From Flavobacteriaceae bacterium TMED81 (GTDB lineage: Bacteria; Bacteroidota; Bacteroidia; Flavobacteriales; Flavobacteriaceae): a stretch of 18,651 nucleotides of DNA. The stretch's first letter is position 1, and every line of letters starts with the position of its first letter. A model generated the notes under the pieces. That model did not search any database and was not told the origin of the DNA. It saw only the letters and a list, made by a program, of their open reading frames with translations. The translations under genes and the position numbers were made by a program. The stretch covers positions 24,209-42,859 of the forward strand of contig NHEI02000020.1 in NCBI GenBank assembly GCA_002171575.2, written 5' to 3'. This document shows, piece after piece, positions 1-8,490 of this stretch.

Positions 1-938
1 GCAATGTTTTCAATGTAGCTGATGCCACGTACCGCCTGGCCGTTCGAAGTCTTTTCGTTTGTAATCAGTGTTCCTTCGTCTTCGGGGTAAAATGTATTTT
101 TTACAATGACAGGGATGTTTTTTTTGGTGACGGGCTGTAGCGTAGGTGGGTAAATCACCTTTGCGCCAAAGTGTGAAAGTTCCATTGCTTCGTGGTAGGA
201 CAACTGTTTAATAGCACGTGCTTGCTTGACATATTTCGGATGAGCAGTAAACATACCGCTCACGTCAGTCCAGATTTCAAGTTGTTCGGCATCCAAGGTA
301 CTTGCAATTAGTGCTGCAGTGAGATCGGAGCCGCCACGACCAAGTGTGGTTGGAGCACCATCCTCATCGCTCGCAACAAAACCAGGTATAATGGTTACAC
401 GGTGCTTTGGCTTTTTGAAATAGGAACGGATAGAATCGAATGTTTTTTGATGGTTAACCGAATTTTTTTCGATGTCATTTTTGGTAAAAATAAGGTGTCT
501 AGCGTTTTCAAAACCAACATCTAGATTTTGCGCAATTGCTGTTTTGGCGATAATGTAGTAGGAGAGGAGTTCTCCGAAGCCAAGCATATGATCTTTGGTT
601 CTTGGCGATAATTCTCGCAGGAGGTAAACACCTTCATGGAGCGTACTCAATGCGTTGATTTGTTGCTTGATATGACTCAAGACTTGACTTTGTGCCTTAA
701 TCGGGATCAATTCCTTAATACAGGCAAAATGCCGCTCTTCAATTTCAGAAAGAATTTCTTGGTATTTTAAATCTCCATTCGCTGCGCACTGCGCAGACTC
801 CTGAATCATATTTGTGATACCGCCTAAAGCAGATACGACAACAACTTGTTGCTCGGGATTGTTTTTAATGATGTCCAGTACACGAGAAATACAGCTACTA
901 TCGGCAACTGAAGTTCCACCAAATTTTGCTACTATCAT
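1..938 (-). CDS. thrA: Aspartokinase, N-terminal part of a probable bifunctional aspartokinase/homoserine dehydrogenase (partial)
   Basis: This gene phosphorylates aspartate at the entry to threonine, methionine and lysine synthesis. The reading frame is open from the ATG at 938 to the window edge, about 312 codons, so the 3' end is missing. The N-terminus carries the aspartokinase signature KFGGTS at residues 5-10, then VSALGGITN near residue 40 and a LLRELS-RT segment typical of ThrA. Further on are the GRGGSD nucleotide-binding motif, WTDVSG, and an AMELSHFGAKVIYPPT stretch. The visible end, VRGISYIEN, looks like the start of the ACT regulatory region as found in ThrA-type enzymes. The homoserine dehydrogenase half would lie outside the window, so bifunctionality is inferred from similarity of the kinase half to Bacteroidota ThrA. 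A monofunctional aspartokinase cannot be excluded. It lies 151 bases downstream of clpC on the same strand, with an unrelated function. Confidence 0.85.
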   Translation of the reverse strand, partial: MIVAKFGGTSVADSSCISRVLDIIKNNPEQQVVVVSALGGITNMIQESAQCAANGDLKYQEILSEIEERHFACIKELIPIKAQSQVLSHIKQQINALSTLHEGVYLLRELSPRTKDHMLGFGELLSYYIIAKTAIAQNLDVGFENARHLIFTKNDIEKNSVNHQKTFDSIRSYFKKPKHRVTIIPGFVASDEDGAPTTLGRGGSDLTAALIASTLDAEQLEIWTDVSGMFTAHPKYVKQARAIKQLSYHEAMELSHFGAKVIYPPTLQPVTKKNIPVIVKNTFYPEDEGTLITNEKTSNGQAVRGISYIENI

Positions 939-992
939 ATTTTAGTTCATTGCAAACAAGCCACAGAAACAAGCGCTTGGCTTAGCAAAGCG

Positions 993-1000
993 CAAAAATA
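993..1000 (-). promoter_or_regulatory. Possible -7 promoter element upstream of the aspartokinase gene
   Basis: Read on the minus strand this is TATTTTTG, a full match to the Bacteroidota -7 consensus TAnnTTTG. It lies 54 bases before the aspartokinase ATG. No TTG -33 box is found at the usual spacing, so the call is weak. An overlapping inverted repeat (arms 973-978 and 988-993, GCGCTT/AAGCGC, 9-base loop) sits just downstream. It could be a structure in the leader or a weak clpC terminator, though no strong T-run follows it. Confidence 0.3.
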
Positions 1001-1089
1001 TCAATTTTTAAGGTTGAAATACTAGGATTTGTAAAAAATAATGTAAGTCAAAAGTGAAACCCAAGATTTAGGATCAAAATAACGAGAGA

Positions 1090-3642
1090 TTACGACTTTG
1101 CAGGATTTTTTTCATGCGCAATCGAAAGGGTTAAATTTTCACTTTTTCCATCCCAATCAAATTGAAGTAAAGCACCTTCTGGAATTTTGCGATTGACGAT
1201 TTCCTCTGCCAGAACATCTTCGATATACTTCTGAATGGCACGACTGAGTGGACGAGCGCCAAATTCAGCATCAAAGCCCTTTTCATTCAAAAAAGAGATT
1301 GCTTTCTTGGACAAGCTCAGTGAAAAACCAAGTTCGTGAATTCTACCCTCCAGTTCTTGCAGTTCGATTTTGATGATTTCAGCAATATGTTCTTTCTGAA
1401 GACTGTTAAAAATCACTACATCGTCAATTCGATTTAAGAATTCAGGAGCGAATGTTTTCTTCAGTGCATTTTGAATAACACTCTTTGTGTGGTCATTGGC
1501 TTGGGCTTTAATAGCTGCCGTTCCAAATCCGACTCCTAAACCAAAATCTTTCACCTGACGAGCTCCGATATTTGAGGTCATGATGATGATTGTATTTCTG
1601 AAATCAACACGTCTGCCAAGAGAATCTGTGATGAAACCGTCGTCGAGAATTTGCAACAACATATTAAACACATCTGGGTGTGCCTTTTCGATTTCGTCGA
1701 GTAGAACTACTGCATAGGGCTTTCTTCTGACCTTTTCAGTGAGTTGTCCCCCTTCTTCATACCCTACATATCCTGGAGGTGCTCCAATTAATCGCGAAAT
1801 CGCAAATTTTTCCATGTATTCACTCATATCGATGCGGATAAGAGCATCTTGCGAATCAAATAGAGTAGTTGTTAAGACTTTTGCCAACTGTGTTTTGCCG
1901 ACTCCAGTTTGGCCTAGAAAGATAAATGAGCCGATCGGTTTTTTAGGGTTTTTCAAGCCAGCTCGATTCCTTTGAATCGCACGAACTACTTTTTCAACGA
2001 CTTGATCTTGTCCAATAATCTTACTTTTAATCTCATCAGCTAGATTTGTCAAACGAATGCCCTCCGATTCTGCTACACGATTGACGGGGATCCCAGTCAT
2101 CATAGATACGACATCTGCGATATCCGACTCGTTTACAGTAACTCGATTTTCTTTTTGCGTTTCTTGCCATTCTTCTTGTGCAAGGATCAATTCCTTTTCG
2201 ATTCGTTTTTCGTCATCACGAAGTTTGGCAGCTTCTTCGTATTTCTGCTTCTTGACGACGTTATTTTTTTCTTCACGAACGTCTTCTAGTTTCTGTTCAA
2301 GATCAACAATTTCTTCTGGCACATCCATGTTGTTGATGTACACTCGTGAACCCGCCTCATCCAAAGCGTCAATCGCTTTGTCCGGTAAAAACCGATCTGA
2401 CATATATCGATTTGTCAGTTTGACACAAGCCACAAGTGCCTCATCGGTATAATTTACATTGTGATGCGATTCGTATTTGTCTTTGATGTTTTCGAGGATT
2501 TCAATGGTTTCATCAACGGAGGTTGGTTCAACGATTACCTTTTGAAACCTACGTTCGAGTGCGCCATCTTTCTCAATATGCTGACGATACTCATCTAGGG
2601 TAGTCGCTCCAACACATTGAATCTCTCCTCGCGCTAATGCAGGTTTAAACATGTTGGAAGCGTCTAGACTTCCAGTAGCTCCACCAGCGCCAACAATGGT
2701 ATGAATTTCGTCGATAAACAGAATGATATTATCATTTTTTTCCAACTCGTTCATCACAGCTTTCATGCGTTCCTCAAACTGCCCTCGGTATTTGGTGCCA
2801 GCGACAAGGCTTGCCAGATCGAGGGTAACAACACGTTTGTTGTAGAGAACACGGGCAACTTTCTTCTGGGTGATCCGAAGTGCGAGCCCTTCTGCAATGG
2901 CTGATTTACCAACGCCTGGTTCCCCAATCAACAATGGATTGTTTTTCTTGCGTCGACTCAAAACCTGAGAGACACGCTGAATTTCTTTGGATCGACCGAT
3001 GACAGGGTCGAGTTTATTTTCGATTGCTAAAACGGTAAGGTCTCTACCAAAATTATCAAGCACAGGGGTACTCGATTTTTTATTTGATTTCGACTCGCTA
3101 GAGGAGAATGGGTTATTTTTCTTTGGACTTGCATCGTCTTCTGGTTCTTCTGACATCGGAGATGACATAGAAACATCCATAATTTCTTCACTTTCATCAG
3201 AGGAGATCAGTTTGAATTGATCTTTCACTGTTTCATAGTCAACTTGTAGTTTATGAAGCAATTTGGTAGTGGGGTCGTTTTCATTTCGCAATATGCACAA
3301 AAGCAAATGCGCTGTATTGATGGAAGGATTTTGAAAAAGTTTAGCTTCTAAAAAAGTTGTTTTTAGAGCACGTTCGGCTTGACGAGTTAAATGTAAATTC
3401 TTTTTGTTGTTGGTAAGTTGTTCTTGAGAAGAATTGGCAGGACTGAGAATTTCAACCTTTCGCCTCAAATAATCCAAATCAATTTCCAAGGCACTTAAAA
3501 TCGATATGGCTTTGCCGCTACCGTCACGTAATATACCAAGCATAAGATGTTCAGTGCCGATGAAGTCATGGCCCAATCGGAGTGCCTCTTCCTTGCTGTA
3601 GCTAATCACGTCTTTTACACGTGGAGAAAAGTTATCATCCAT
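1090..3642 (-). CDS. clpC: ClpC-type AAA+ unfoldase, ATP-binding subunit of the Clp protease
   Basis: A HSP100 unfoldase of 850 residues that threads proteins into ClpP for degradation in the cytoplasm. The N-terminal double Clp repeat spans about residues 3-145. It is followed by a long Ser/Glu/Lys-rich linker (about 150-195) that looks disordered. AAA domain 1 has Walker A GEPGVGKS (240-247) and Walker B with D311-E312. A UVR-type coiled segment (YEEAAKLRDDEKR, about 468-480) in the middle region marks ClpC rather than ClpA or ClpB. AAA domain 2 has Walker A GQTGVGKT (577-584), the aromatic pore loop GYVG near Y625 and Walker B D649-E650. A VGF tripeptide in the second AAA domain fits the ClpP-docking loop. 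The ATG at 3642 gives a normal N-terminus. The gene diverges from gyrA, and no clear TAnnTTTG box was seen for it. Confidence 0.96.
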   Translation of the reverse strand: MDDNFSPRVKDVISYSKEEALRLGHDFIGTEHLMLGILRDGSGKAISILSALEIDLDYLRRKVEILSPANSSQEQLTNNKKNLHLTRQAERALKTTFLEAKLFQNPSINTAHLLLCILRNENDPTTKLLHKLQVDYETVKDQFKLISSDESEEIMDVSMSSPMSEEPEDDASPKKNNPFSSSESKSNKKSSTPVLDNFGRDLTVLAIENKLDPVIGRSKEIQRVSQVLSRRKKNNPLLIGEPGVGKSAIAEGLALRITQKKVARVLYNKRVVTLDLASLVAGTKYRGQFEERMKAVMNELEKNDNIILFIDEIHTIVGAGGATGSLDASNMFKPALARGEIQCVGATTLDEYRQHIEKDGALERRFQKVIVEPTSVDETIEILENIKDKYESHHNVNYTDEALVACVKLTNRYMSDRFLPDKAIDALDEAGSRVYINNMDVPEEIVDLEQKLEDVREEKNNVVKKQKYEEAAKLRDDEKRIEKELILAQEEWQETQKENRVTVNESDIADVVSMMTGIPVNRVAESEGIRLTNLADEIKSKIIGQDQVVEKVVRAIQRNRAGLKNPKKPIGSFIFLGQTGVGKTQLAKVLTTTLFDSQDALIRIDMSEYMEKFAISRLIGAPPGYVGYEEGGQLTEKVRRKPYAVVLLDEIEKAHPDVFNMLLQILDDGFITDSLGRRVDFRNTIIIMTSNIGARQVKDFGLGVGFGTAAIKAQANDHTKSVIQNALKKTFAPEFLNRIDDVVIFNSLQKEHIAEIIKIELQELEGRIHELGFSLSLSKKAISFLNEKGFDAEFGARPLSRAIQKYIEDVLAEEIVNRKIPEGALLQFDWDGKSENLTLSIAHEKNPAKS

Positions 3643-3762
3643 ACTAAATTTTCTTTTTCGATTTCACAATAAAATCATTGTTATGCTAATCAACAAAAAA
3701 AATATAGAAATACAATAGAAAAATGAATAAAAATTGAGTGCTTTTTTTGAATAATGTGTTAA

Positions 3763-3770
3763 TAAATTTG
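3763..3770 (+). promoter_or_regulatory. Probable -7 promoter element for gyrA
   Basis: TAAATTTG matches the Bacteroidota -7 consensus TAnnTTTG and lies 90 bases before the gyrA ATG in the 218-base clpC/gyrA intergenic region. A TTTG at 3746-3749 lies upstream but only 13 bases away, shorter than the usual 19 or so, so the -33 element is uncertain. Transcription would begin a few bases after 3770, giving a leader of roughly 85 bases. Confidence 0.45.
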
Positions 3771-3860
3771 TTTAAAAACACCAAAATATCAATCAGCTAT
3801 TACATAACGAATCAGTACATTAGCAGTACCTTAAAAACTGATAAAATTACATAGTATTTT

Positions 3861-6365
3861 ATGTCTACCGAAGATAAGCTAATCCCAATCAATATTGAGG
3901 ATGAAATGAAGTCTGCATACATTGATTATTCAATGTCTGTCATCGTATCACGTGCATTACCAGATGTTCGTGATGGAATGAAGCCCGTTCATCGCCGTGT
4001 TTTGTACGGTATGCACGACCTGGGAGTTCGATCCAACAGTTCATACAAAAAATCTGCACGTATTGTTGGAGAAGTATTGGGTAAATATCACCCACATGGT
4101 GATAGCTCTGTTTACGACACCATGGTTCGGATGGCGCAGTCATGGAGTTTGCGTTACTTGATGGTTGATGGTCAAGGGAACTTTGGTTCAATTGACGGCG
4201 ATAGCCCAGCAGCTATGCGCTATACCGAGGCAAGGATGCAAAAAATTTCAGAAGAAATGCTCGCCGATATCGACAAGGATACCGTTGATCACCAACTCAA
4301 CTTTGATGACACCCTGAAAGAGCCAACCGTTCTTCCAACACGAGTACCAAACTTATTGATCAATGGGGCTTCAGGAATTGCTGTTGGTATGGCGACCAAT
4401 ATGCCACCACACAACCTCAAAGAAGTCGCCGAAGGGATTATTGCGCAAATCGATAATCCGGAGATAACGATTGATGAGTTGATGACCTATGTGAAAGCAC
4501 CAGATTTTCCAACTGGTGGAATTATCTATGGATACGAGGGAGTCAAGGAGGCCTTCCACACGGGTAGAGGTCGTGTTGTGCTTCGAGCGAAGGCAGATAT
4601 CCAAGAGGTAGATGGTCGTGAGTGTATTATTGTAACAGAAATTCCATATCAGGTCAATAAGGCTGAAATGATTCGCAAGACCGCAGAACTTGTCAATGAC
4701 AAAAAAATTGAGGGGATTTCAAACATTCGCGATGAGTCCGATCGAAAAGGCATGAGAATCGTTTACATTTTGAAAAGAGATGCAGTGCCCAATATTGTTC
4801 TCAATATGTTGTACAAGTACACCTCTTTGCAATCTTCTTTCAGTGTGAACAATATCGCATTGGTCAATGGTCGTCCTGAATTATTAAACCTCAAGCAACT
4901 TATTGGGCATTTTATCGATCACCGTCACGAAGTAGTTGTACGCCGAACGACTTTTGAGCTCAAAAAAGCGGAAGAGCGAGCACATATCCTTGAGGGGATG
5001 ATTATCGCTTCTGACAATATTGATGAGGTCATTGCATTGATCAAAGCATCGTCAAATGCAGAGGAAGCACGACAAAAGTTAATTGCAAAATTTAGTCTTT
5101 CGGAGGTGCAAGCCAAAGCCATTGTTGAAATGCGCTTACGCCAGTTGACAGGACTGGAGCAAGATAAATTACGTGCAGAATACAACGAGCTGTTATCTAC
5201 GATTGAAGATCTAAAGGATATTCTTGACAACAAAGAACGCCGTATGGGCATCATCAAAACGGAGACCAATCACGTTGTTGAAAAATACGGTGATGATCGT
5301 CGATCAGAAATCAACTTTGTGGGTGGGTCATTCCGCATTGAGGATATGATTCCAGATGAAAAGGTTGTGATTACCATTTCTCATGCGGGCTATATTAAAA
5401 GAACTCCTCTAGCTGAGTACAAAACACAAAACCGCGGTGGTGTTGGTCAAAAGGCATCAACGACAAGAAATGAAGACTTCTTAGAGCACCTATTTGTTGG
5501 TACAAATCACCAATATATGCTCTTTTTCACCCAAAAGGGAAGATGCTTTTGGCTACGCGTATTTGAAATCCCAGAGGGATCTAAAACATCAAAAGGTCGC
5601 GCCATCCAAAATTTGATCAATATCGAACAAGACGATAAGGTCATGGCATTTATTTGTACACAGGACTTAAAAGACGAAGACTACATTAACTCTCACTATG
5701 TCATCATGGCGACAAAGAAAGGTCAAGTGAAAAAAACTTCTTTAGAGCAATACTCAAGACCTCGATCAAATGGAATTAATGCCATTACGATCAAGGATGG
5801 GGATGTTTTGTTGGAAGCAAAGTTGACCACAGGTCAATCGCAAGTTGTGCTAGCGGTAAAGTCTGGTAAAGCGATTCGCTTCGAAGAAAACAAAACCAGA
5901 CCAATGGGTCGTAATGCTTCAGGTGTTCGCGGTATCCGATTGGCAAATGATGCAGATGAAGTAATCGGTATGGTTTCTGTAAATGATATGGATTCTGATA
6001 TATTGGTTGTTTCTGAAAATGGCTATGGAAAGCGATCCAAATTGGAAGACTACCGTATGACCAATCGAGGAGGAAAAGGAGTCAAGACCATCTCTGTTAC
6101 TGATAAAACGGGAAGTCTTGTATCGATCAAAAATGTTTCAGACAGCGATGACTTGATGATTATCAACCGATCAGGTATTGCTATTCGCATGGAGGTCGAA
6201 AGTCTTCGAGTCATGGGTAGAGCAACCCAAGGAGTCCGCCTAATCAATCTTCGCTATGATGACACGATCGCCGCTGTTGCAAAAGTGCTAAAAGACGACG
6301 AAGACATTGAAGACGTCGAAGATATCGACGTCGATATGACTTCTGAAACTGAAAATGAATCTTAA
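3861..6365 (+). CDS. gyrA: DNA gyrase subunit A
   Basis: The breakage-reunion subunit of DNA gyrase, which introduces negative supercoils with GyrB. It has 834 residues. The N-terminus (ALPDVRDGMKPVHRR) and the catalytic tyrosine Y121 in AMRYTE are intact. The quinolone-determining region reads HPHGDSSVYD. S82 and D86 occupy the positions of E. coli S83 and D87, so the usual resistance substitutions are absent. The GyrA box appears as QNRGGVG (523-529), which supports gyrase rather than topoisomerase IV. Further beta-pinwheel blades follow, including a NRGGKG motif. The tail is strongly acidic, as is common for regulatory C-termini of GyrA. The ATG at 3861 begins a standard GyrA N-terminus. 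A TPR gene follows after 24 bases, so the two are probably cotranscribed. Confidence 0.97.
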   Translation: MSTEDKLIPINIEDEMKSAYIDYSMSVIVSRALPDVRDGMKPVHRRVLYGMHDLGVRSNSSYKKSARIVGEVLGKYHPHGDSSVYDTMVRMAQSWSLRYLMVDGQGNFGSIDGDSPAAMRYTEARMQKISEEMLADIDKDTVDHQLNFDDTLKEPTVLPTRVPNLLINGASGIAVGMATNMPPHNLKEVAEGIIAQIDNPEITIDELMTYVKAPDFPTGGIIYGYEGVKEAFHTGRGRVVLRAKADIQEVDGRECIIVTEIPYQVNKAEMIRKTAELVNDKKIEGISNIRDESDRKGMRIVYILKRDAVPNIVLNMLYKYTSLQSSFSVNNIALVNGRPELLNLKQLIGHFIDHRHEVVVRRTTFELKKAEERAHILEGMIIASDNIDEVIALIKASSNAEEARQKLIAKFSLSEVQAKAIVEMRLRQLTGLEQDKLRAEYNELLSTIEDLKDILDNKERRMGIIKTETNHVVEKYGDDRRSEINFVGGSFRIEDMIPDEKVVITISHAGYIKRTPLAEYKTQNRGGVGQKASTTRNEDFLEHLFVGTNHQYMLFFTQKGRCFWLRVFEIPEGSKTSKGRAIQNLINIEQDDKVMAFICTQDLKDEDYINSHYVIMATKKGQVKKTSLEQYSRPRSNGINAITIKDGDVLLEAKLTTGQSQVVLAVKSGKAIRFEENKTRPMGRNASGVRGIRLANDADEVIGMVSVNDMDSDILVVSENGYGKRSKLEDYRMTNRGGKGVKTISVTDKTGSLVSIKNVSDSDDLMIINRSGIAIRMEVESLRVMGRATQGVRLINLRYDDTIAAVAKVLKDDEDIEDVEDIDVDMTSETENES

Positions 6366-6389
6366 AGTCTAACCATCAAATTAAATCCC

Positions 6390-7646
6390 ATGTTTAAGAA
6401 AACCTTCATTCCTTTTATTTTGATACTCTCTTTGTCCGTTTATGGACAAAAAAAAGAACTCAAAGCAGTAGATAAACTCGTGGCGAGTCAAGATTATGAT
6501 ACTGCTCTGAATCAATTGTTATCCCTAGAGTCTGTTATCGATGGCTCAGAGCTTAAATATCAGGCACAATATCAGTTTTTAGCTGGTAAAATATATGGCG
6601 CTCAAAAAGATTTTAAAGCCGCTTTTACTGCTTTTGATTCTGCTCGGGAAATCGAATCTGAAAATGGATTTTCGAAGCACACAGCAGAGATCGACAAATT
6701 GATGAATGGCTTAAGTTTAGAAGCGGTTAATAAAGCGATTGAAGAAAATCAGAATGAGAACTACGCCGAGGCTTCAGAGCTGTTAATTTTGGTTTATAAT
6801 ATTGACAAAGAGAAAAATGCAGATTACTTGTATTATGCTGCTTCTAGTGCAGTAAATGGCGGGAATTATGATCAAGCTCTTGCTTATTATCAAGAACTTA
6901 GAGATTTAGATTATACAGGCTCTGTAGAAAAGTTTTATGCTACCGAAACTGAAACAGGGCAAGAGGTTGAGTTGTCTGCGGAAAATTATGTTCTTTTCAA
7001 GAAATTGAAAGAATATTCGAGCTTTAGAGCGGAAATGACAGAGTCCAAACTCCCCGAAATCATCAAAAATATTGCACTGATTTATGTCCAGCAGAAACAA
7101 AATGATTTGGCAATTGGGGCAATTAAAGATGCTCGTGTAGTAAATCCTTTAGATGTTGGTCTGATTCTTACAGAGGCAAACTTGTACATCCAATTGGGTG
7201 ACAAGCAAAAGTTTGCTGATTTGATGAAAGAGGCGATCGAGAAAGATCCGAATAACCACATTCTATACTTCAATCTGGGTGTGATAACTGCTGAACAAGG
7301 AGATCGAGCCAAAGCACGATCTTATTATGAGCGTGCTATTGAGTTAGATCCGTCTTATGCTGCATCATATCTCAACCTTGCAGCACTGATTTTGGACGGC
7401 GAACCAGAGTTGGTCGAAAAAATGAACTCCTTGGGGAATTCACGTGCCGATAATATCAAATACGAACAATTGCAAAAGCAAAGAGAGGGTTTGTTTCTTG
7501 AAGCTGTACCAGTATTGGAAAATCTTACTGAAATCGACCCCTTAAATGTTGAGGCATTGACTACCTTGAAAAATATATTTGGCACGATTGGCGATGCTGC
7601 CAACTTTAAAAAGATGAAGGAAAAGCTCGAATCTTTAGGGCAATAG
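6390..7646 (+). CDS. Exported tetratricopeptide-repeat protein
   Basis: A 418-residue protein with a hydrophobic N-terminal signal sequence (about residues 1-19, ending SVYG before QKK). It has no lipobox cysteine, so it is probably periplasmic. The rest is alpha-helical with TPR-like repeats. The clearest is around residues 289-327, with the LYFNLGV, AKARSYYERAIELDP and YLNLAAL pattern. Others are visible near 30-80 and 120-170. No catalytic motif is seen, so a scaffold or protein-binding role is inferred. It starts 24 bases after gyrA and probably shares its transcript. From memory, a TPR gene after gyrA is common in flavobacteria, but the functional link is unknown. It converges with the NlpC/P60 gene, with only 17 bases between the stop codons. 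Confidence 0.85.
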   Translation: MFKKTFIPFILILSLSVYGQKKELKAVDKLVASQDYDTALNQLLSLESVIDGSELKYQAQYQFLAGKIYGAQKDFKAAFTAFDSAREIESENGFSKHTAEIDKLMNGLSLEAVNKAIEENQNENYAEASELLILVYNIDKEKNADYLYYAASSAVNGGNYDQALAYYQELRDLDYTGSVEKFYATETETGQEVELSAENYVLFKKLKEYSSFRAEMTESKLPEIIKNIALIYVQQKQNDLAIGAIKDARVVNPLDVGLILTEANLYIQLGDKQKFADLMKEAIEKDPNNHILYFNLGVITAEQGDRAKARSYYERAIELDPSYAASYLNLAALILDGEPELVEKMNSLGNSRADNIKYEQLQKQREGLFLEAVPVLENLTEIDPLNVEALTTLKNIFGTIGDAANFKKMKEKLESLGQ

Positions 7647-7663
7647 TTTCTAGATCACTCTTT

Positions 7664-8413
7664 CTACATGATTTTCTTGATCGCACGAAGTTTGTGTGTG
7701 TGCGTATTGAGGGAGTTGTTAAAAATGCCAGTTTGATCTAAACGATCAATTCTCACTTGCCCAAATGCATGAATAATATGGTAGTCAGGCATTATGATAC
7801 CGACATGGGTGATTTTCCCCTCATGATCATCAAAAAATGCCAGATCGCCTGGCTCACTTTCATCAATAAACCCAAGGGTTTCCCCGTGCGCAGCTTGTAG
7901 ATAAGCATCTCGTGGTAACTGGATTCCATGGAGTTGATATACACATTGCACTAAACCAGAACAATCAATACCAAAAGGGGATTTGCCACCCCACATATAA
8001 GGGCTGTTTAGGTAATGAAGTGCTGTACCGACAAGATTGCTTTTTGGTTTGGTTTCAACCAGTTCTTTTCCCTCAAATCGATGACCGAGGATTTGGGCTG
8101 AACTCACCAAACTTCCAATCGGGGTGGGAAAGAGGATATCATTTTCTTTCCAAATAAAGTCAACCAACTCTGCTGCATATCTCTTTTTGGTCGCTTGGAG
8201 TTTTTGAAAGATGCTATTTTCAATAAACTGAAAGTGCTTGTTGTTGATCCATCCCTCATACCCATCGCTTTCATTCTGGATTTTCGCCCACGACTTTTGA
8301 AGGTCTAAAATGGTAAAAAACTCTCCGTAGAGCAGTTGTGAAGTTTGTTCGCTAGCGTTTTTTGGTTCTGCCCGTAAAGGGACAATACTCAGTGGGCAAA
8401 TTCCATATTGCAT
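7664..8413 (-). CDS. SH3-domain NlpC/P60 peptidase (YkfC-like)
   Basis: Probably cleaves gamma-D-glutamyl-diamino acid bonds in cell-wall peptides. Two SH3-like segments occupy about residues 1-125 (the first includes VPLRAEP and GYEGWI). The C-terminal NlpC/P60 domain shows C151 in DCSGLVQ, H203 in THVGII and H215 in HIIHAFG as the likely catalytic triad. Neither a signal peptide nor a transmembrane segment is visible, so a cytoplasmic role in muropeptide recycling, as for YkfC, is inferred. I chose the ATG at 8413. The frame can be extended to a TTG at 8428, but that adds only five residues. The ATG start (MQYGIC) resembles the usual N-terminus of this family. A perfect -7 box ends five bases before the ATG. 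Confidence 0.85.
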   Translation of the reverse strand: MQYGICPLSIVPLRAEPKNASEQTSQLLYGEFFTILDLQKSWAKIQNESDGYEGWINNKHFQFIENSIFQKLQATKKRYAAELVDFIWKENDILFPTPIGSLVSSAQILGHRFEGKELVETKPKSNLVGTALHYLNSPYMWGGKSPFGIDCSGLVQCVYQLHGIQLPRDAYLQAAHGETLGFIDESEPGDLAFFDDHEGKITHVGIIMPDYHIIHAFGQVRIDRLDQTGIFNNSLNTHTHKLRAIKKIM

Positions 8414-8417
8414 ATGC

Positions 8418-8425
8418 CAAAAATA
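8418..8425 (-). promoter_or_regulatory. Possible -7 promoter element for the NlpC/P60 gene
   Basis: On the minus strand this reads TATTTTTG, matching TAnnTTTG. It lies four bases upstream of the ATG at 8413, so transcription from it would start at or next to the start codon and give a nearly leaderless mRNA. No TTG is found at the expected -33 position, so the element may be coincidental. Confidence 0.35.
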
Positions 8426-8443
8426 CAAACAAATTGGAATCGA

Positions 8444-8475
8444 TTGGCGAAAGAAAAGGAGAAAACGTATTTTTG
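8444..8475 (+). promoter_or_regulatory. Probable promoter of the 7TM-HD gene
   Basis: A -33 TTG at 8444-8446 and a -7 TATTTTTG at 8468-8475 are separated by 21 bases, within the range seen for Bacteroidota promoters. The inferred transcription start is a few bases after 8475, leaving a leader of about 10 bases before the ATG at 8491. This supports the short gene start. Confidence 0.55.
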
Positions 8476-8490
8476 ACAGACAAGACAGCT

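Noticed and set aside
2057..2452. 131-codon open frame antisense to clpC
   Set aside because: It lies wholly inside clpC, its Ser-rich translation is typical of a shadow frame, and no upstream signals are present.
4925..5269. 114-codon open frame antisense to gyrA
   Set aside because: It is fully contained in a strongly conserved gene, and its composition is what a reverse reading of a helical region gives.
8362..8490. 43-codon N-terminal extension of the 7TM-HD gene from a TTG
   Set aside because: It overlaps the divergent NlpC/P60 gene, covers a good promoter, and adds a sequence without the expected membrane helix, which begins just after the ATG at 8491.
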